Shown piece after piece: positions 24,353 through 29,988 of a stretch of 34,870 nt of DNA. The first letter of the stretch is position 1. Each line of letters opens with the position of its first letter. Below the pieces are notes generated by a model that did no database searches, was not told where the DNA came from, and saw only the letters and a program-made list of their open reading frames with translations. The stretch comes from a virus. The position numbers and the translations under genes are program-made. Location: positions 1 to 34,870 of the IMG/VR virus record IMGVR_UViG_3300035666_000095. One strand, 5' to 3'.

Positions 24353-24559
24353 ATGAATACTGAAGATGTAGGCAATTTGATCGCCAAAGTCCCGCAGGGC
24401 TTGAGTCCTGACGAGTTCCTGATGGCTCTGGCTAACCTAGTCGAGACCACGACCCGCGAGGCTTGCGCCCGTGAGATTGAGGTTGAGGTTGCGGACTACG
24501 ACCGGGACTACCGCGAGGTAGGTCTGGAACTGGCAGCTCAAATTAAGGTGAAAAAATGA
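24353..24559 (+). CDS. Small early protein, unknown
   Basis: A 68-residue acidic helical protein, MNTEDVGNLIAKVPQGLSPD followed by EFLMALANLVETTTREACAR. The TREACAREIEVE helix resembles EREACAK/YERAECAK in the two following genes. Good SD (CGGAG, six bases before ATG). First gene of the plus arm, so probably expressed early. Function unknown. Confidence 0.65.
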   Translation: MNTEDVGNLIAKVPQGLSPDEFLMALANLVETTTREACAREIEVEVADYDRDYREVGLELAAQIKVKK

Positions 24560-24825
24560 ACCGCGAAGATATAGAGAACTTGGCCTTGGGTGTAGGAATG
24601 ATCCGCACCCAAGGAGACCTGATTAAACCCCTGTGGACGGCCTCGGACGCTCAACTGGGTAAGCTGGTTGAGACCGTGGTCTCCGAGGTCAAGCAAAGCG
24701 CCTCAGAGTACGTTGTGCGGGCCATTAAGAAGGCTGTCGAGTACGAGAGAGCCGAGTGCGCCAAACTTGCAGGGTATGTGAGTAAGGAAGCCGCCAAGTC
24801 AATTAGGGAGCGTGAGAATGACTGA
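24556..24825 (+). CDS. Small early protein, unknown
   Basis: An 89-residue helical protein, MNREDIENLALGVGMIRTQG, with KKAVEYERAECAKLAGYVSK near the C-terminus. Its start (MNxEDxxNL) resembles the previous gene's MNTEDVGNL, which suggests an old duplication. ATGA overlap with the previous gene. No domain recognised. Confidence 0.65.
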   Translation: MNREDIENLALGVGMIRTQGDLIKPLWTASDAQLGKLVETVVSEVKQSASEYVVRAIKKAVEYERAECAKLAGYVSKEAAKSIREREND

Positions 24826-25432
24826 CCTACGCAAAGCAGCAGAGGACTTACTAGAAGACGTTGAAGCAGCAATCAAGGCTGGTGACTGGAAGGTAGATGG
24901 GGCTTGTGACCCAGACTCAGCAATCCATGCACTCCGCACCGCACTAGCGCAGCCGGATGAAGTATTAGCAGAGCGTGAGGCGTGTGCGAAAATTTGTGAT
25001 GAGCAAGCAGAAAAAGATAAGTTTGAGGGGTGCTACGCAAACGCCTGTGCTGAAGCAATCCGAGCAAGGTCAGAAAAGCGGCCAGTCAAGTCTTACTGCG
25101 GGGGTAAGCCTAACTATTGCACACCTGAACAGGGTAACAGCAGTCCAAATTACCCCATTTCTGAATCTAGTACCCCATTTGTCGATACCGTAAACACATC
25201 GCAAGCAAGAGTAGAGTACGACCGGCAAGGAAACATTGCGCGGTTGTTTGGGCCAATAGAGCCTGACGGAACATTGCTCTACGCCGCACCACCAAAACGT
25301 GAATGGGTTGGGCTGACGGATGCTCAGGTTGAGGAGATTGCCGAGTATCACGGCATTGATTGTCTATATGAAACCTCTCGTATTGACTTCTATCGTGCCA
25401 TAGAAGTCAAACTAAAGGAGAAGAACATTTGA
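24818..25432 (+). CDS. Early protein with EREACAK helix and C-terminal helical domain, unknown
   Basis: A 204-residue protein. The N-terminal half (LRKAAEDLLEDVEAAIKAGD, then VLAEREACAKICDEQAEKDK) is a type seen in many environmental phages. The middle (SYCGGKPNYCTPEQGNSSPN) is loop-like, then VEYDRQGNIARLFGPIEPDG, and the end EWVGLTDAQVEEIAEYHGID is a second small helical domain. It looks assembled from exchangeable pieces. ATG 24818 is preferred to GTG 24812; the overlap with the previous gene is 8 bases. Function unknown. Confidence 0.65.
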   Translation: MTDLRKAAEDLLEDVEAAIKAGDWKVDGACDPDSAIHALRTALAQPDEVLAEREACAKICDEQAEKDKFEGCYANACAEAIRARSEKRPVKSYCGGKPNYCTPEQGNSSPNYPISESSTPFVDTVNTSQARVEYDRQGNIARLFGPIEPDGTLLYAAPPKREWVGLTDAQVEEIAEYHGIDCLYETSRIDFYRAIEVKLKEKNI

Positions 25433-25809
25433 CTGACTTTGAGACCTTTTGGAAGGCTTACCCTAAGAAGGTAGCCAAGGGTGACGCCAGGAAGGCTTGG
25501 AAGCAGACTGACCAGATCCGTCCAGAGTTAACCGAGCTACTAGAGGCCATAGAAGCCCAATGCCGGTCAGACCAATGGCGTAAGAACGATGGTCAGTTCA
25601 TCCCCTACCCTGCGACATGGCTACGCCAAGAGAGGTGGTCTGACGAGCTCAAGGTCACCCTGCCGGGGGTAGTTCAGGGCAAGGAGTGGCATGAGACTTG
25701 GGCAGGGATTCAGGCTAAAGGCCGAGAACTGGGCATTGATGAGAGCCAGTTCACCCACCCGCAAGACTTTAAGAGCGCGGTGATGCGCGGAACGGTCAAG
25801 GTCGCATGA
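25429..25809 (+). CDS. Replication-protein-like (C-terminal domain of O-type initiators)
   Basis: A 126-residue protein: FETFWKAYPKKVAKGDARKA, WKQTDQIRPELTELLEAIEA and GQFIPYPATWLRQERWSDEL. This segment is commonly the C-terminal part of phage replication initiators of the lambda O type, here standing alone without the origin-binding N-terminal domain. It might recruit host helicase to a nearby origin. Start is TTG 25429 with SD AAGGAG. The stop TGA overlaps the methyltransferase ATG and is followed directly by ATG 25810 of the second frame. Confidence 0.65.
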   Translation: MTDFETFWKAYPKKVAKGDARKAWKQTDQIRPELTELLEAIEAQCRSDQWRKNDGQFIPYPATWLRQERWSDELKVTLPGVVQGKEWHETWAGIQAKGRELGIDESQFTHPQDFKSAVMRGTVKVA

Positions 25810-26738
25810 ATGAGTTGGCTCTTTTCGCGGGTGCTGGTGGAGGAATACTTGGGGGACATCTCCTCGGATGGAGAACAGTCTGTGCAGTCGAATGGGAGCC
25901 CTACCCCGCAAGCGTACTGTGCGCCAGACAAAATGACGGGCTTCTCCCGCCTTTCCCGGTTTGGGATGACGTACAAACCTTTGACGGAAAGCCTTGGCGA
26001 GGAATTGTTGATGTCGTATCTGGGGGCTTTCCATGCCAAGACATCTCAGCCGCCGGAAAGGGAGCAGGGATTGACGGAGAACGGTCAGGAATGTGGCGAG
26101 AAATGGCAAGGATCATTCACGAAGTACGACCAAGATTCGTGTTCGTGGAAAACTCACCAATGCTCACTTCTAGGGGACTTGGAGTCGTTCTTGGAGACTT
26201 GGCCCAGATGGGGTTTGATGCGAAGTGGGGAGTGTTGGGAGCAGCAGATGTTGGAGCAAACCATAAAAGGGACAGAATTTGGATTGTTGGAAAAATGGGC
26301 AACACCAACAACGATGGACAAATTGCCACCAAAATCCGAAAAAGCATTGCACAAAGAAGCGACACAAGCTCGGCCCGGCCGAAGCAAGCCAGCGAATTTA
26401 AGGGATCAAGTGAGCAATATGCACAAATGGCCCACCCCATGTACTCGGGATTGGAAAGACACAGGGGAAAATGTGAACTGGGAAGCTGTGGCAAAGAAGG
26501 GGAAATTAGCGGGTGCGGTCATGTGGACAACACCAGTTGCGGACGATACAACCCACAGGAAAAACAAGTATGCCCAAGGGGGGACTGCTCTCAGTACACA
26601 AGCTGGTGGGCAGTTGAACCCGACGTGGGTCGAGTGGCTGATGGGGTGGCCTCTAGGGTGGACAGACTTAAAGCCATTGGAAACGGACAAGTTTCAGAAG
26701 TGGCTAGACGCGCATGGGAAAGTCTAAGTGACCTGTGA
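25806..26738 (+). CDS. DNA (cytosine-5) methyltransferase
   Basis: A 310-residue C5 methyltransferase. Motif I is LALFAGAGGGILGGHLLGW (residues 4-22), then the cofactor acid in AVEWEPYPA. Motif IV is GGFPCQDIS with the nucleophile Cys77, motif VI is FVENSPML (residues 113-120), and motif VIII is NHKRDRIWIVG (152-162). The final part (GRVADGVASRVDRLKAIGNG) is motif X. Between VIII and X are short pieces such as MGNTNNDGQ and MAHPMYSGLERHRG, as in related phage enzymes. It would methylate phage DNA against restriction; the target site is not readable. The gene is also open in a second frame for nearly its whole length (next entry). It starts in an ATGA overlap. Confidence 0.9.
   Translation: MNELALFAGAGGGILGGHLLGWRTVCAVEWEPYPASVLCARQNDGLLPPFPVWDDVQTFDGKPWRGIVDVVSGGFPCQDISAAGKGAGIDGERSGMWREMARIIHEVRPRFVFVENSPMLTSRGLGVVLGDLAQMGFDAKWGVLGAADVGANHKRDRIWIVGKMGNTNNDGQIATKIRKSIAQRSDTSSARPKQASEFKGSSEQYAQMAHPMYSGLERHRGKCELGSCGKEGEISGCGHVDNTSCGRYNPQEKQVCPRGDCSQYTSWWAVEPDVGRVADGVASRVDRLKAIGNGQVSEVARRAWESLSDL
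26011..26727 (+). CDS. Overprinted gene inside the methyltransferase gene (putative)
   Basis: This frame is open from 25810 to 26727 (305 codons). The likely start is ATG 26011, seven bases behind the SD GAGGA (25999-26003), giving 238 residues. Motifs in order: LGAFHAKTSQPPEREQGL, SWKTHQCSLLGDLESF, LETWPRWGLMRSGE, KWATPTTMDK, KWPTPCTRDWKDTG and GGQLNPTWVEWLMG followed by WPLGWTDL. I recognise this ordered set from proteins annotated as unknown or methyltransferase-associated in phages and bacteria. LNPxWVEWLMGxP resembles the LxPRExxRLMGFP stretch of C5 methyltransferases. Its stop TAA directly adjoins GTG 26728 of the next gene. Function unknown; a partner of the methyltransferase is a guess. 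Confidence 0.6.
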   Translation: MSYLGAFHAKTSQPPEREQGLTENGQECGEKWQGSFTKYDQDSCSWKTHQCSLLGDLESFLETWPRWGLMRSGECWEQQMLEQTIKGTEFGLLEKWATPTTMDKLPPKSEKALHKEATQARPGRSKPANLRDQVSNMHKWPTPCTRDWKDTGENVNWEAVAKKGKLAGAVMWTTPVADDTTHRKNKYAQGGTALSTQAGGQLNPTWVEWLMGWPLGWTDLKPLETDKFQKWLDAHGKV

Positions 26739-26946
26739 GAAGTGCGAAAAGGACTCCCGGATCTTTGATCTGCAATGCCACGGTTGCCGCGATAGGCTGG
26801 TCATGGGCATAGACTGTAAGGTTCTCCGGGAGATAGAGGCCAAGTACCTAGACATGAAGTTTGGGTTCCTACCTGACTACAAGAAGGAGCCCCATTGCGG
26901 TTGCACCAAGGTCTGCCTTAGAAAGTCTAGGTTGCGTGAACAATAA
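26728..26946 (+). CDS. Cysteine-rich zinc-binding protein (putative)
   Basis: A 72-residue protein with CEKCEKDSRIFDLQCHGCRD near the start and HCGCTKVC near the end, enough Cys for one or two zinc sites. The GTG start follows the overprinted frame's stop without a gap and overlaps the methyltransferase end by 11 bases. The small size suggests a nucleic-acid-binding or adaptor role. No family name. Confidence 0.6.
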   Translation: MTCEKCEKDSRIFDLQCHGCRDRLVMGIDCKVLREIEAKYLDMKFGFLPDYKKEPHCGCTKVCLRKSRLREQ

Positions 26947-27193
26947 GCTCACCGCCCCCCAGAGACGGCACTTGGCTGCGGTTAAATCCTTGCCCTGCGG
27001 GGTCTGCGGAGCCTCAGAACCCTCGGATGCCCACCACATAGAGCAGGGGCTCCAGTACACCTGTATACCGCTGTGTAAGGACTGCCATCAAGGTTCCCAC
27101 AATGGCATCCACGGTCGCAAGGCTATTTGGAACGTATTCAAAAAGACTGAACTGAGCGTACTGAATGACACAATTGAAAAGCTCACCCGCTAG
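26936..27193 (+). CDS. Ref-like HNH nuclease
   Basis: An 85-residue protein with LPCGVCGASEPSDAHHIEQG, CIPLCKDCHQGSHNG and IHGRKAIWNVFKK. This is the core of the phage P1 Ref family, an HNH-type nuclease that cuts at RecA-bound displaced strands; His-His and the two CxxC pairs are present. Start is taken as GTG 26936, since the frame upstream (from 26861) has no family similarity and lies wholly within the previous gene. With SSB, exonuclease and RusA it completes a recombination set. Confidence 0.75.
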   Translation: MNNKLTAPQRRHLAAVKSLPCGVCGASEPSDAHHIEQGLQYTCIPLCKDCHQGSHNGIHGRKAIWNVFKKTELSVLNDTIEKLTR

Positions 27194-27536
27194 GCTTACC
27201 CTGCCGTGGCCCCCCAAGGAACTGAGTCCTAACTACTCAGGCCATTGGGCTCCACAGGCATCAGCCAAGAAAAAGTACCGGTTTGCGGTCAGGATGCTGG
27301 CTCTGCAAGAGAGGTGGGAGATCCCAGAGGAAGGGCCAATCTATCTGGAGGTGGAGTTCTACCCCCCGGACAGACGGCCACGGGATAAGGACAACATGGT
27401 TGGTGCTTTCAAGGCGGGGCAAGACGGACTTGCGGACGCTTGGAAAATCAACGATAAAAGGATTGATTGCACATACAAAGTGAGCGATCAAGTAAGCGGT
27501 ATGGTCAAAGTTAAACTTTTAGGAGAAAAACCATGA
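27165..27536 (+). CDS. RusA-like Holliday junction resolvase
   Basis: A 123-residue protein. TLPWPPKELSPNYSGHWAPQ and the acidic core EFYPPDRRPRDKDNMVGAFK with QDGLADA are RusA family marks; the Asp residues of RPRDKDN and DGLADA would bind the catalytic metal. It would resolve four-way junctions made during replication and recombination, before packaging. It overlaps the Ref-like gene by 29 bases, and its stop overlaps the next start (ATGA). Confidence 0.88.
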   Translation: MTQLKSSPARLTLPWPPKELSPNYSGHWAPQASAKKKYRFAVRMLALQERWEIPEEGPIYLEVEFYPPDRRPRDKDNMVGAFKAGQDGLADAWKINDKRIDCTYKVSDQVSGMVKVKLLGEKP

Positions 27537-27664
27537 AAAAGGTATTAGCAGCAGCAATCCTGATGAGCGCCAGCGTAGCTTTTGCGGCTTGTCCCACTTA
27601 TGCCCCGTATGGTTGCGTACAAACTTACGGTGGAAAGATGAAATGTGGCTGCGGTGTACGATAA
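27533..27664 (+). CDS. Small secreted cysteine-rich peptide (43 aa)
   Basis: MKKVLAAAILMSASVAFAAC followed by PTYAPYGCVQTYGGKMKCGC GVR. A clear signal peptide ends in AFA|A, leaving a mature peptide of about 25 residues with four Cys (20, 28, 38, 40), enough for two disulfides. The SD AGGAG lies at 27521-27525 before ATG 27533, which is in an ATGA overlap with the RusA gene. A periplasmic target such as superinfection exclusion or envelope stress is possible. The gene falls below a 60-codon cut-off but is well supported. Confidence 0.7.
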   Translation: MKKVLAAAILMSASVAFAACPTYAPYGCVQTYGGKMKCGCGVR

Positions 27665-27671
27665 TTAGACC

Positions 27672-27729
27672 GGGAGGCGTAACGGCTGGATGCAACGTGA
27701 GATCCGGTTGTTGTACACAAACGCCTCCC
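27672..27729 (+). other. Long-range stem between the peptide and regulator genes
   Basis: GGGAGGCGT (27672-27680) pairs perfectly with ACGCCTCCC (27721-27729), enclosing 40 bases in which GGAT/ATCC and TTGT/ACAA can also pair. No T-run follows. It could be an RNA 3'-end stabiliser, a processing site or a small structured RNA just before the promoter of the winged-helix gene. Confidence 0.55.
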
Positions 27730-27731
27730 AT

Positions 27732-27745
27732 TAACAGTTTATAAT
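27732..27745 (+). promoter_or_regulatory. -10 element and operator-like word upstream of the winged-helix gene
   Basis: TATAAT (27740-27745) is a perfect -10 box, preceded by TAACAGTTT (27732-27740), one base off the AAACAGTTT word of the other promoters. No good -35 is visible. The start codon 27752 is only seven bases beyond the -10, so the transcript would be leaderless or nearly so. Confidence 0.5.
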
Positions 27746-27751
27746 AGCGTG

Positions 27752-28018
27752 ATGGAACCCCAAAAGCGCACCCGTAGGCCGTTTCTGAGCCGAGACATCC
27801 TGAAGGTCTTAAGAAAGCACCCGAACTTAACAAGGCGGGAGATTTCTATTAAGACCCATGCAAAGAACCACTCGGTCAAGGCGGTGTTATTTAAGCTGGT
27901 GGCAACGAACAAGATCCGGTGCGAAAAGGGTAAGGAAACCAACGCCAAGACAGGGCCACGGCTAGTAAATGTCTATTGCGTGAACCTTGAGGAAAGTGCA
28001 GAATCTAGTCATGGGTGA
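27752..28018 (+). CDS. Winged helix-turn-helix DNA-binding protein (putative regulator)
   Basis: An 88-residue basic protein, MEPQKRTRRPFLSRDILKVL followed by RKHPNLTRREISIKTHAKNH and SVKAVLFKLVATNKIRCEKG: three helices and a wing as in small wHTH regulators. ATG 27752 lacks an SD and lies seven bases after a perfect -10, which suggests leaderless translation. It is the best candidate in this genome to bind the AAACAGTTT words, including the one in its own promoter. Confidence 0.65.
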   Translation: MEPQKRTRRPFLSRDILKVLRKHPNLTRREISIKTHAKNHSVKAVLFKLVATNKIRCEKGKETNAKTGPRLVNVYCVNLEESAESSHG

Positions 28019-28373
28019 AATGGAATCTTTCGCGCTAAACCTCTTGCACTCTGCAAGTTGCGCTCATGTCTATCATTGGCAGACTACTAGCTACTCTGCC
28101 CATAAGGCATTGGGTAAGTTCTACGGGACTATGCCCGACCTAGTGGATGGTCTGGTTGAGACCTATATGGGGCGCAACGGGATATTTGGCGAGGTGGATA
28201 AGGAGCAAGAGGTCTACATGGATAAAGACCCTCTTGCGTATATGAAGGCCCTGCGGAGCTATGTGGATGACACCCGCAAGGACTTACCACAGGATTCAGA
28301 GATCCAGAACCTAATCGACGGGATTACGGATCTGATCAATACAACGATTTACAAGCTGGAAAACTTGAAGTGA
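28011..28373 (+). CDS. DUF5856-like helical protein (ferritin/Dps-like pattern)
   Basis: A 120-residue protein. MESFALNLLHSASCAHVYHW followed by QTTSYSAHKALGKFYGTMPD and LVDGLVETYMG is a pattern I know from phage DUF5856 proteins, whose helix layout with His and Glu residues resembles Dps/ferritin-like bundles. The role in phages is unknown; DNA protection or metal handling is speculative. ATG 28011 overlaps the previous gene by 8 bases. Confidence 0.65.
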   Translation: MGEMESFALNLLHSASCAHVYHWQTTSYSAHKALGKFYGTMPDLVDGLVETYMGRNGIFGEVDKEQEVYMDKDPLAYMKALRSYVDDTRKDLPQDSEIQNLIDGITDLINTTIYKLENLK

Positions 28374-28570
28374 ATTGCGGGACTTGTAGGTTTTTCTTAG
28401 CAAACCAGAAGTTTGGAATGTGCCAACGGTATCCTGAATACGTTATGAAACAGGACGCTCAATGGTGCGGAGAGTTTCAAAAGAAGCAAGAAGCAATCAT
28501 TGACGAGCCTAAAAAACGGAGAAAAAATGATCCAGCCCCTGCGCGACCGGATTCTAGTCAAGCCGATTGA
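28370..28570 (+). CDS. Small zinc-ribbon-like protein
   Basis: A 66-residue protein with CGTCRFFLANQKFGMCQRYP and a later QWCGEF (Cys3, 6, 18, 33), a four-Cys zinc site. The C-terminal half is charged and disordered (DEPKKRRKNDPAPARPDSSQ). It starts at GTG in a GTGA overlap, and its end overlaps the GroES-like gene by 44 bases. Similar CxxCxxF proteins are common in phages; function unknown. Confidence 0.6.
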   Translation: MNCGTCRFFLANQKFGMCQRYPEYVMKQDAQWCGEFQKKQEAIIDEPKKRRKNDPAPARPDSSQAD

Positions 28571-28823
28571 GCGAACAAAAAGCGACATTCTTGCGGTCAT
28601 CATGCAAGAGAACTTCAATATGGGTGAAGTGGTCGCGGTCGGGCCGGGGGAGTACGACAAGAAGGGTCGTAGAGTCCCGAATCCTTGCGAGGTGGGCCAG
28701 AAGATAAGATACGGAACGACAGGCGAGTACCTGACGTTCCAAGAAGTAGACCACGAAGGCGAGAAGTTCCTTATGATGTCTTGGAAGGATGTCTGCTGGG
28801 TGGAAAATGAAAACAACCAATAA
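28527..28823 (+). CDS. GroES-like co-chaperonin
   Basis: A 98-residue protein: MIQPLRDRILVKPIERTKSD, then GEVVAVGPGEYDKKGRRVPN and VGQKIRYGTTGEYL. These match Cpn10/GroES in order and spacing (GroES has 97 residues), including the mobile-loop region near residues 17-32 that contacts GroEL. Like gp31 of T4 it may replace host GroES to fold the coat protein. ATG 28527 is preferred over 28500 because of SD CGGAG and the family start. Confidence 0.85.
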   Translation: MIQPLRDRILVKPIERTKSDILAVIMQENFNMGEVVAVGPGEYDKKGRRVPNPCEVGQKIRYGTTGEYLTFQEVDHEGEKFLMMSWKDVCWVENENNQ

Positions 28824-29085
28824 ACCAATCCCGAAAACCACGGTAGGTAAGGGCAAGAACTACAAGCCCACCGAGCAGGGTGCGGGAATGACTGCAAAAG
28901 GAAGGGCAGCATACAATGCGAAAAATAATTCAAACCTTAAAGCTCCAGCTCCAAACCCTAAAACAAAAGCTGACGAAGGCCGTAAAAAGTCTTTTTGTGC
29001 GAGAATGAACCCTATTGCAGAAAAGAGCGAAAAGGGAAGCCGTGCAAGAGCATCAATGCGTTCATGGAAATGCCCCGGTTATTGA
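28807..29085 (+). CDS. Basic conserved phage protein (DUF6321-like)
   Basis: A 92-residue, very basic protein. MKTTNKPIPKTTVGKGKNYK with PTEQGAGMTAKGRAAYNAKN at the start and GRKKSFCARMNP with SMRSWKCPGY at the end match a small phage protein family, seen often near terminase and head genes. The function is unknown; the charge suggests a DNA or RNA partner. The gene is complete although a homing endonuclease gene follows immediately. Confidence 0.7.
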   Translation: MKTTNKPIPKTTVGKGKNYKPTEQGAGMTAKGRAAYNAKNNSNLKAPAPNPKTKADEGRKKSFCARMNPIAEKSEKGSRARASMRSWKCPGY

Positions 29086-29086
29086 A

Positions 29087-29527
29087 ATGTGGGCTGATAT
29101 TGCTGGTTACGAAGGTCGTTATCAGGTAAGCACGTTGGGCCGCGTAAAGTCTTTGGCAAGGTTTAGACAAACCAAAGGCGGTGGAAAAACTTGGATGCCT
29201 GAAAGAATCATGGCTTTAAACATTAAAAAAGAAACCGCAAGAATTAAGCCGTATGCGGAAGTTCGGTTAAGAAATGGTGGCCCAAGAACAGAAAAATGCA
29301 AATCTTTTCTAGTTCATCGACTTGTTGCCGGAACTTTTATAAAAAACTTGGAAAAAGATGAGCAAGTTGACCATAGAAACGGTCATCACAACGATAATAG
29401 AGTAGAAAATTTGAGGGTGATGCACTATGTCGAACACGGCAGAGAGCATCCGTTAATCAAAAGCGGGCAATTATTTAAAATGGGAACCGCCGCTTTAATG
29501 GCAAAAACTGGAATTGTTAATGGATGA
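29087..29527 (+). CDS. NUMOD4/HNH homing endonuclease
   Basis: A 146-residue nuclease. MWADIAGYEGRYQVSTLGRV and KSLARF are NUMOD4, a DNA-binding module. HRLVAGTFIKNLEKDEQVDH with NGHHNDNRVENLRVM is the HNH core. ATG 29087 comes one base after the previous stop; the frame is open upstream but that part is only a shadow. It is more A+T-rich than the genes on both sides. It is the second free-standing homing nuclease here, unrelated in its DNA-binding module to the one at 9593. Confidence 0.85.
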   Translation: MWADIAGYEGRYQVSTLGRVKSLARFRQTKGGGKTWMPERIMALNIKKETARIKPYAEVRLRNGGPRTEKCKSFLVHRLVAGTFIKNLEKDEQVDHRNGHHNDNRVENLRVMHYVEHGREHPLIKSGQLFKMGTAALMAKTGIVNG

Positions 29528-29687
29528 GCAATCAATACAAGTCAGAGTTGCGGAACTTAATCAACAACGTGCCCTCACTTTGGCTAATCTTCAAGCTCTG
29601 GATGGGGCGATTGCGGACTGCAATTGGTGGCTTGCGAAGATCAAGGCAGATACCGTCAAGATTAACGAAAACGAGGGGAATGACTGA
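29520..29687 (+). CDS. Small helical protein (55 aa)
   Basis: MDEQSIQVRVAELNQQRALT followed by LANLQALDGAIADCNWWLAK and IKADTVKINENEGND: one or two long amphipathic helices, likely a coiled coil. The ATG overlaps the endonuclease stop (ATGGATGA). In the same stretch a different frame stays open, but this one gives a typical phage-protein composition and clean junctions on both sides. Confidence 0.65.
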   Translation: MDEQSIQVRVAELNQQRALTLANLQALDGAIADCNWWLAKIKADTVKINENEGND

Positions 29688-29845
29688 TGGCTACCGGACT
29701 TTACGCGAACATCCACGCCAAGCGCGAAAGGATCAAGGCCCAAAAGGCAGCGGGCAAGACCCCAGAGAAGATGCGAGCCCCCGGAGCCAAGGGCGCTCCC
29801 ACGGCAAAGGCGTTCAAAGAATCAGCAAAGACGGCGAAGAAATAA
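29687..29845 (+). CDS. Small basic phage protein (52 aa)
   Basis: MATGLYANIHAKRERIKAQK followed by AAGKTPEKMRAPGAKGAPTA and KAFKESAKTAKK. I know this family (MATGLYANIxAKRxRI...GSGEKMRxPGxKGAPTAxxFxxSAKTAKK) from many phages, always near terminase genes. It is strongly basic. Start and stop overlap the neighbours by one base each (TGATG and TAATG). Function unknown. Confidence 0.75.
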   Translation: MATGLYANIHAKRERIKAQKAAGKTPEKMRAPGAKGAPTAKAFKESAKTAKK

Positions 29846-29988
29846 TGCTAAAAAAATCTATGTCCGACAAGGCGTTCAAGCAGAACATCAAGACCGAGGT
29901 GAAGGCTGGGAAACCGGTCAAACAGGCGGTTGCGATAGCTTATTCTGTGAAACAGGAAGCCAAAAAGGGTACTAAAGGTAAGAAGTAA
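29845..29988 (+). CDS. Small basic phage protein (47 aa)
   Basis: MLKKSMSDKAFKQNIKTEVK followed by AGKPVKQAVAIAYSVKQEAK KGTKGKK. Family resemblance to short phage proteins with the pattern NIxTExxxGKPxKQAVAIAxSV. The frame is open further upstream, but that part only shadows the two genes before. Overlaps the next gene by one base. Confidence 0.7.
   Translation: MLKKSMSDKAFKQNIKTEVKAGKPVKQAVAIAYSVKQEAKKGTKGKK

Noticed and set aside
25621-26494. Minus-strand frames opposite the methyltransferase gene (162, 125, 109 codons)
   Set aside because: No SD, no recognisable motif and Pro/Ser-rich composition; unlike frame B they show no family resemblance.
27672-27730. tRNA-like element (GGGAGGC ... 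GCCTCCC plus A)
   Set aside because: Only 59 bases, no TTCGA-type T-loop, no anticodon arm of correct size; kept as a plain long-range stem.
28397-28933. 178-codon open frame on the minus strand
   Set aside because: It is antisense to the GroES-like gene and its neighbours, has no SD and a Phe/Ser/Pro/Cys-rich composition typical of a shadow.
29524-29844. N-terminal part of a 154-codon frame
   Set aside because: It covers two genes that read well in other frames (29520-29687 and 29687-29845); only its last 47 codons form a plausible protein.
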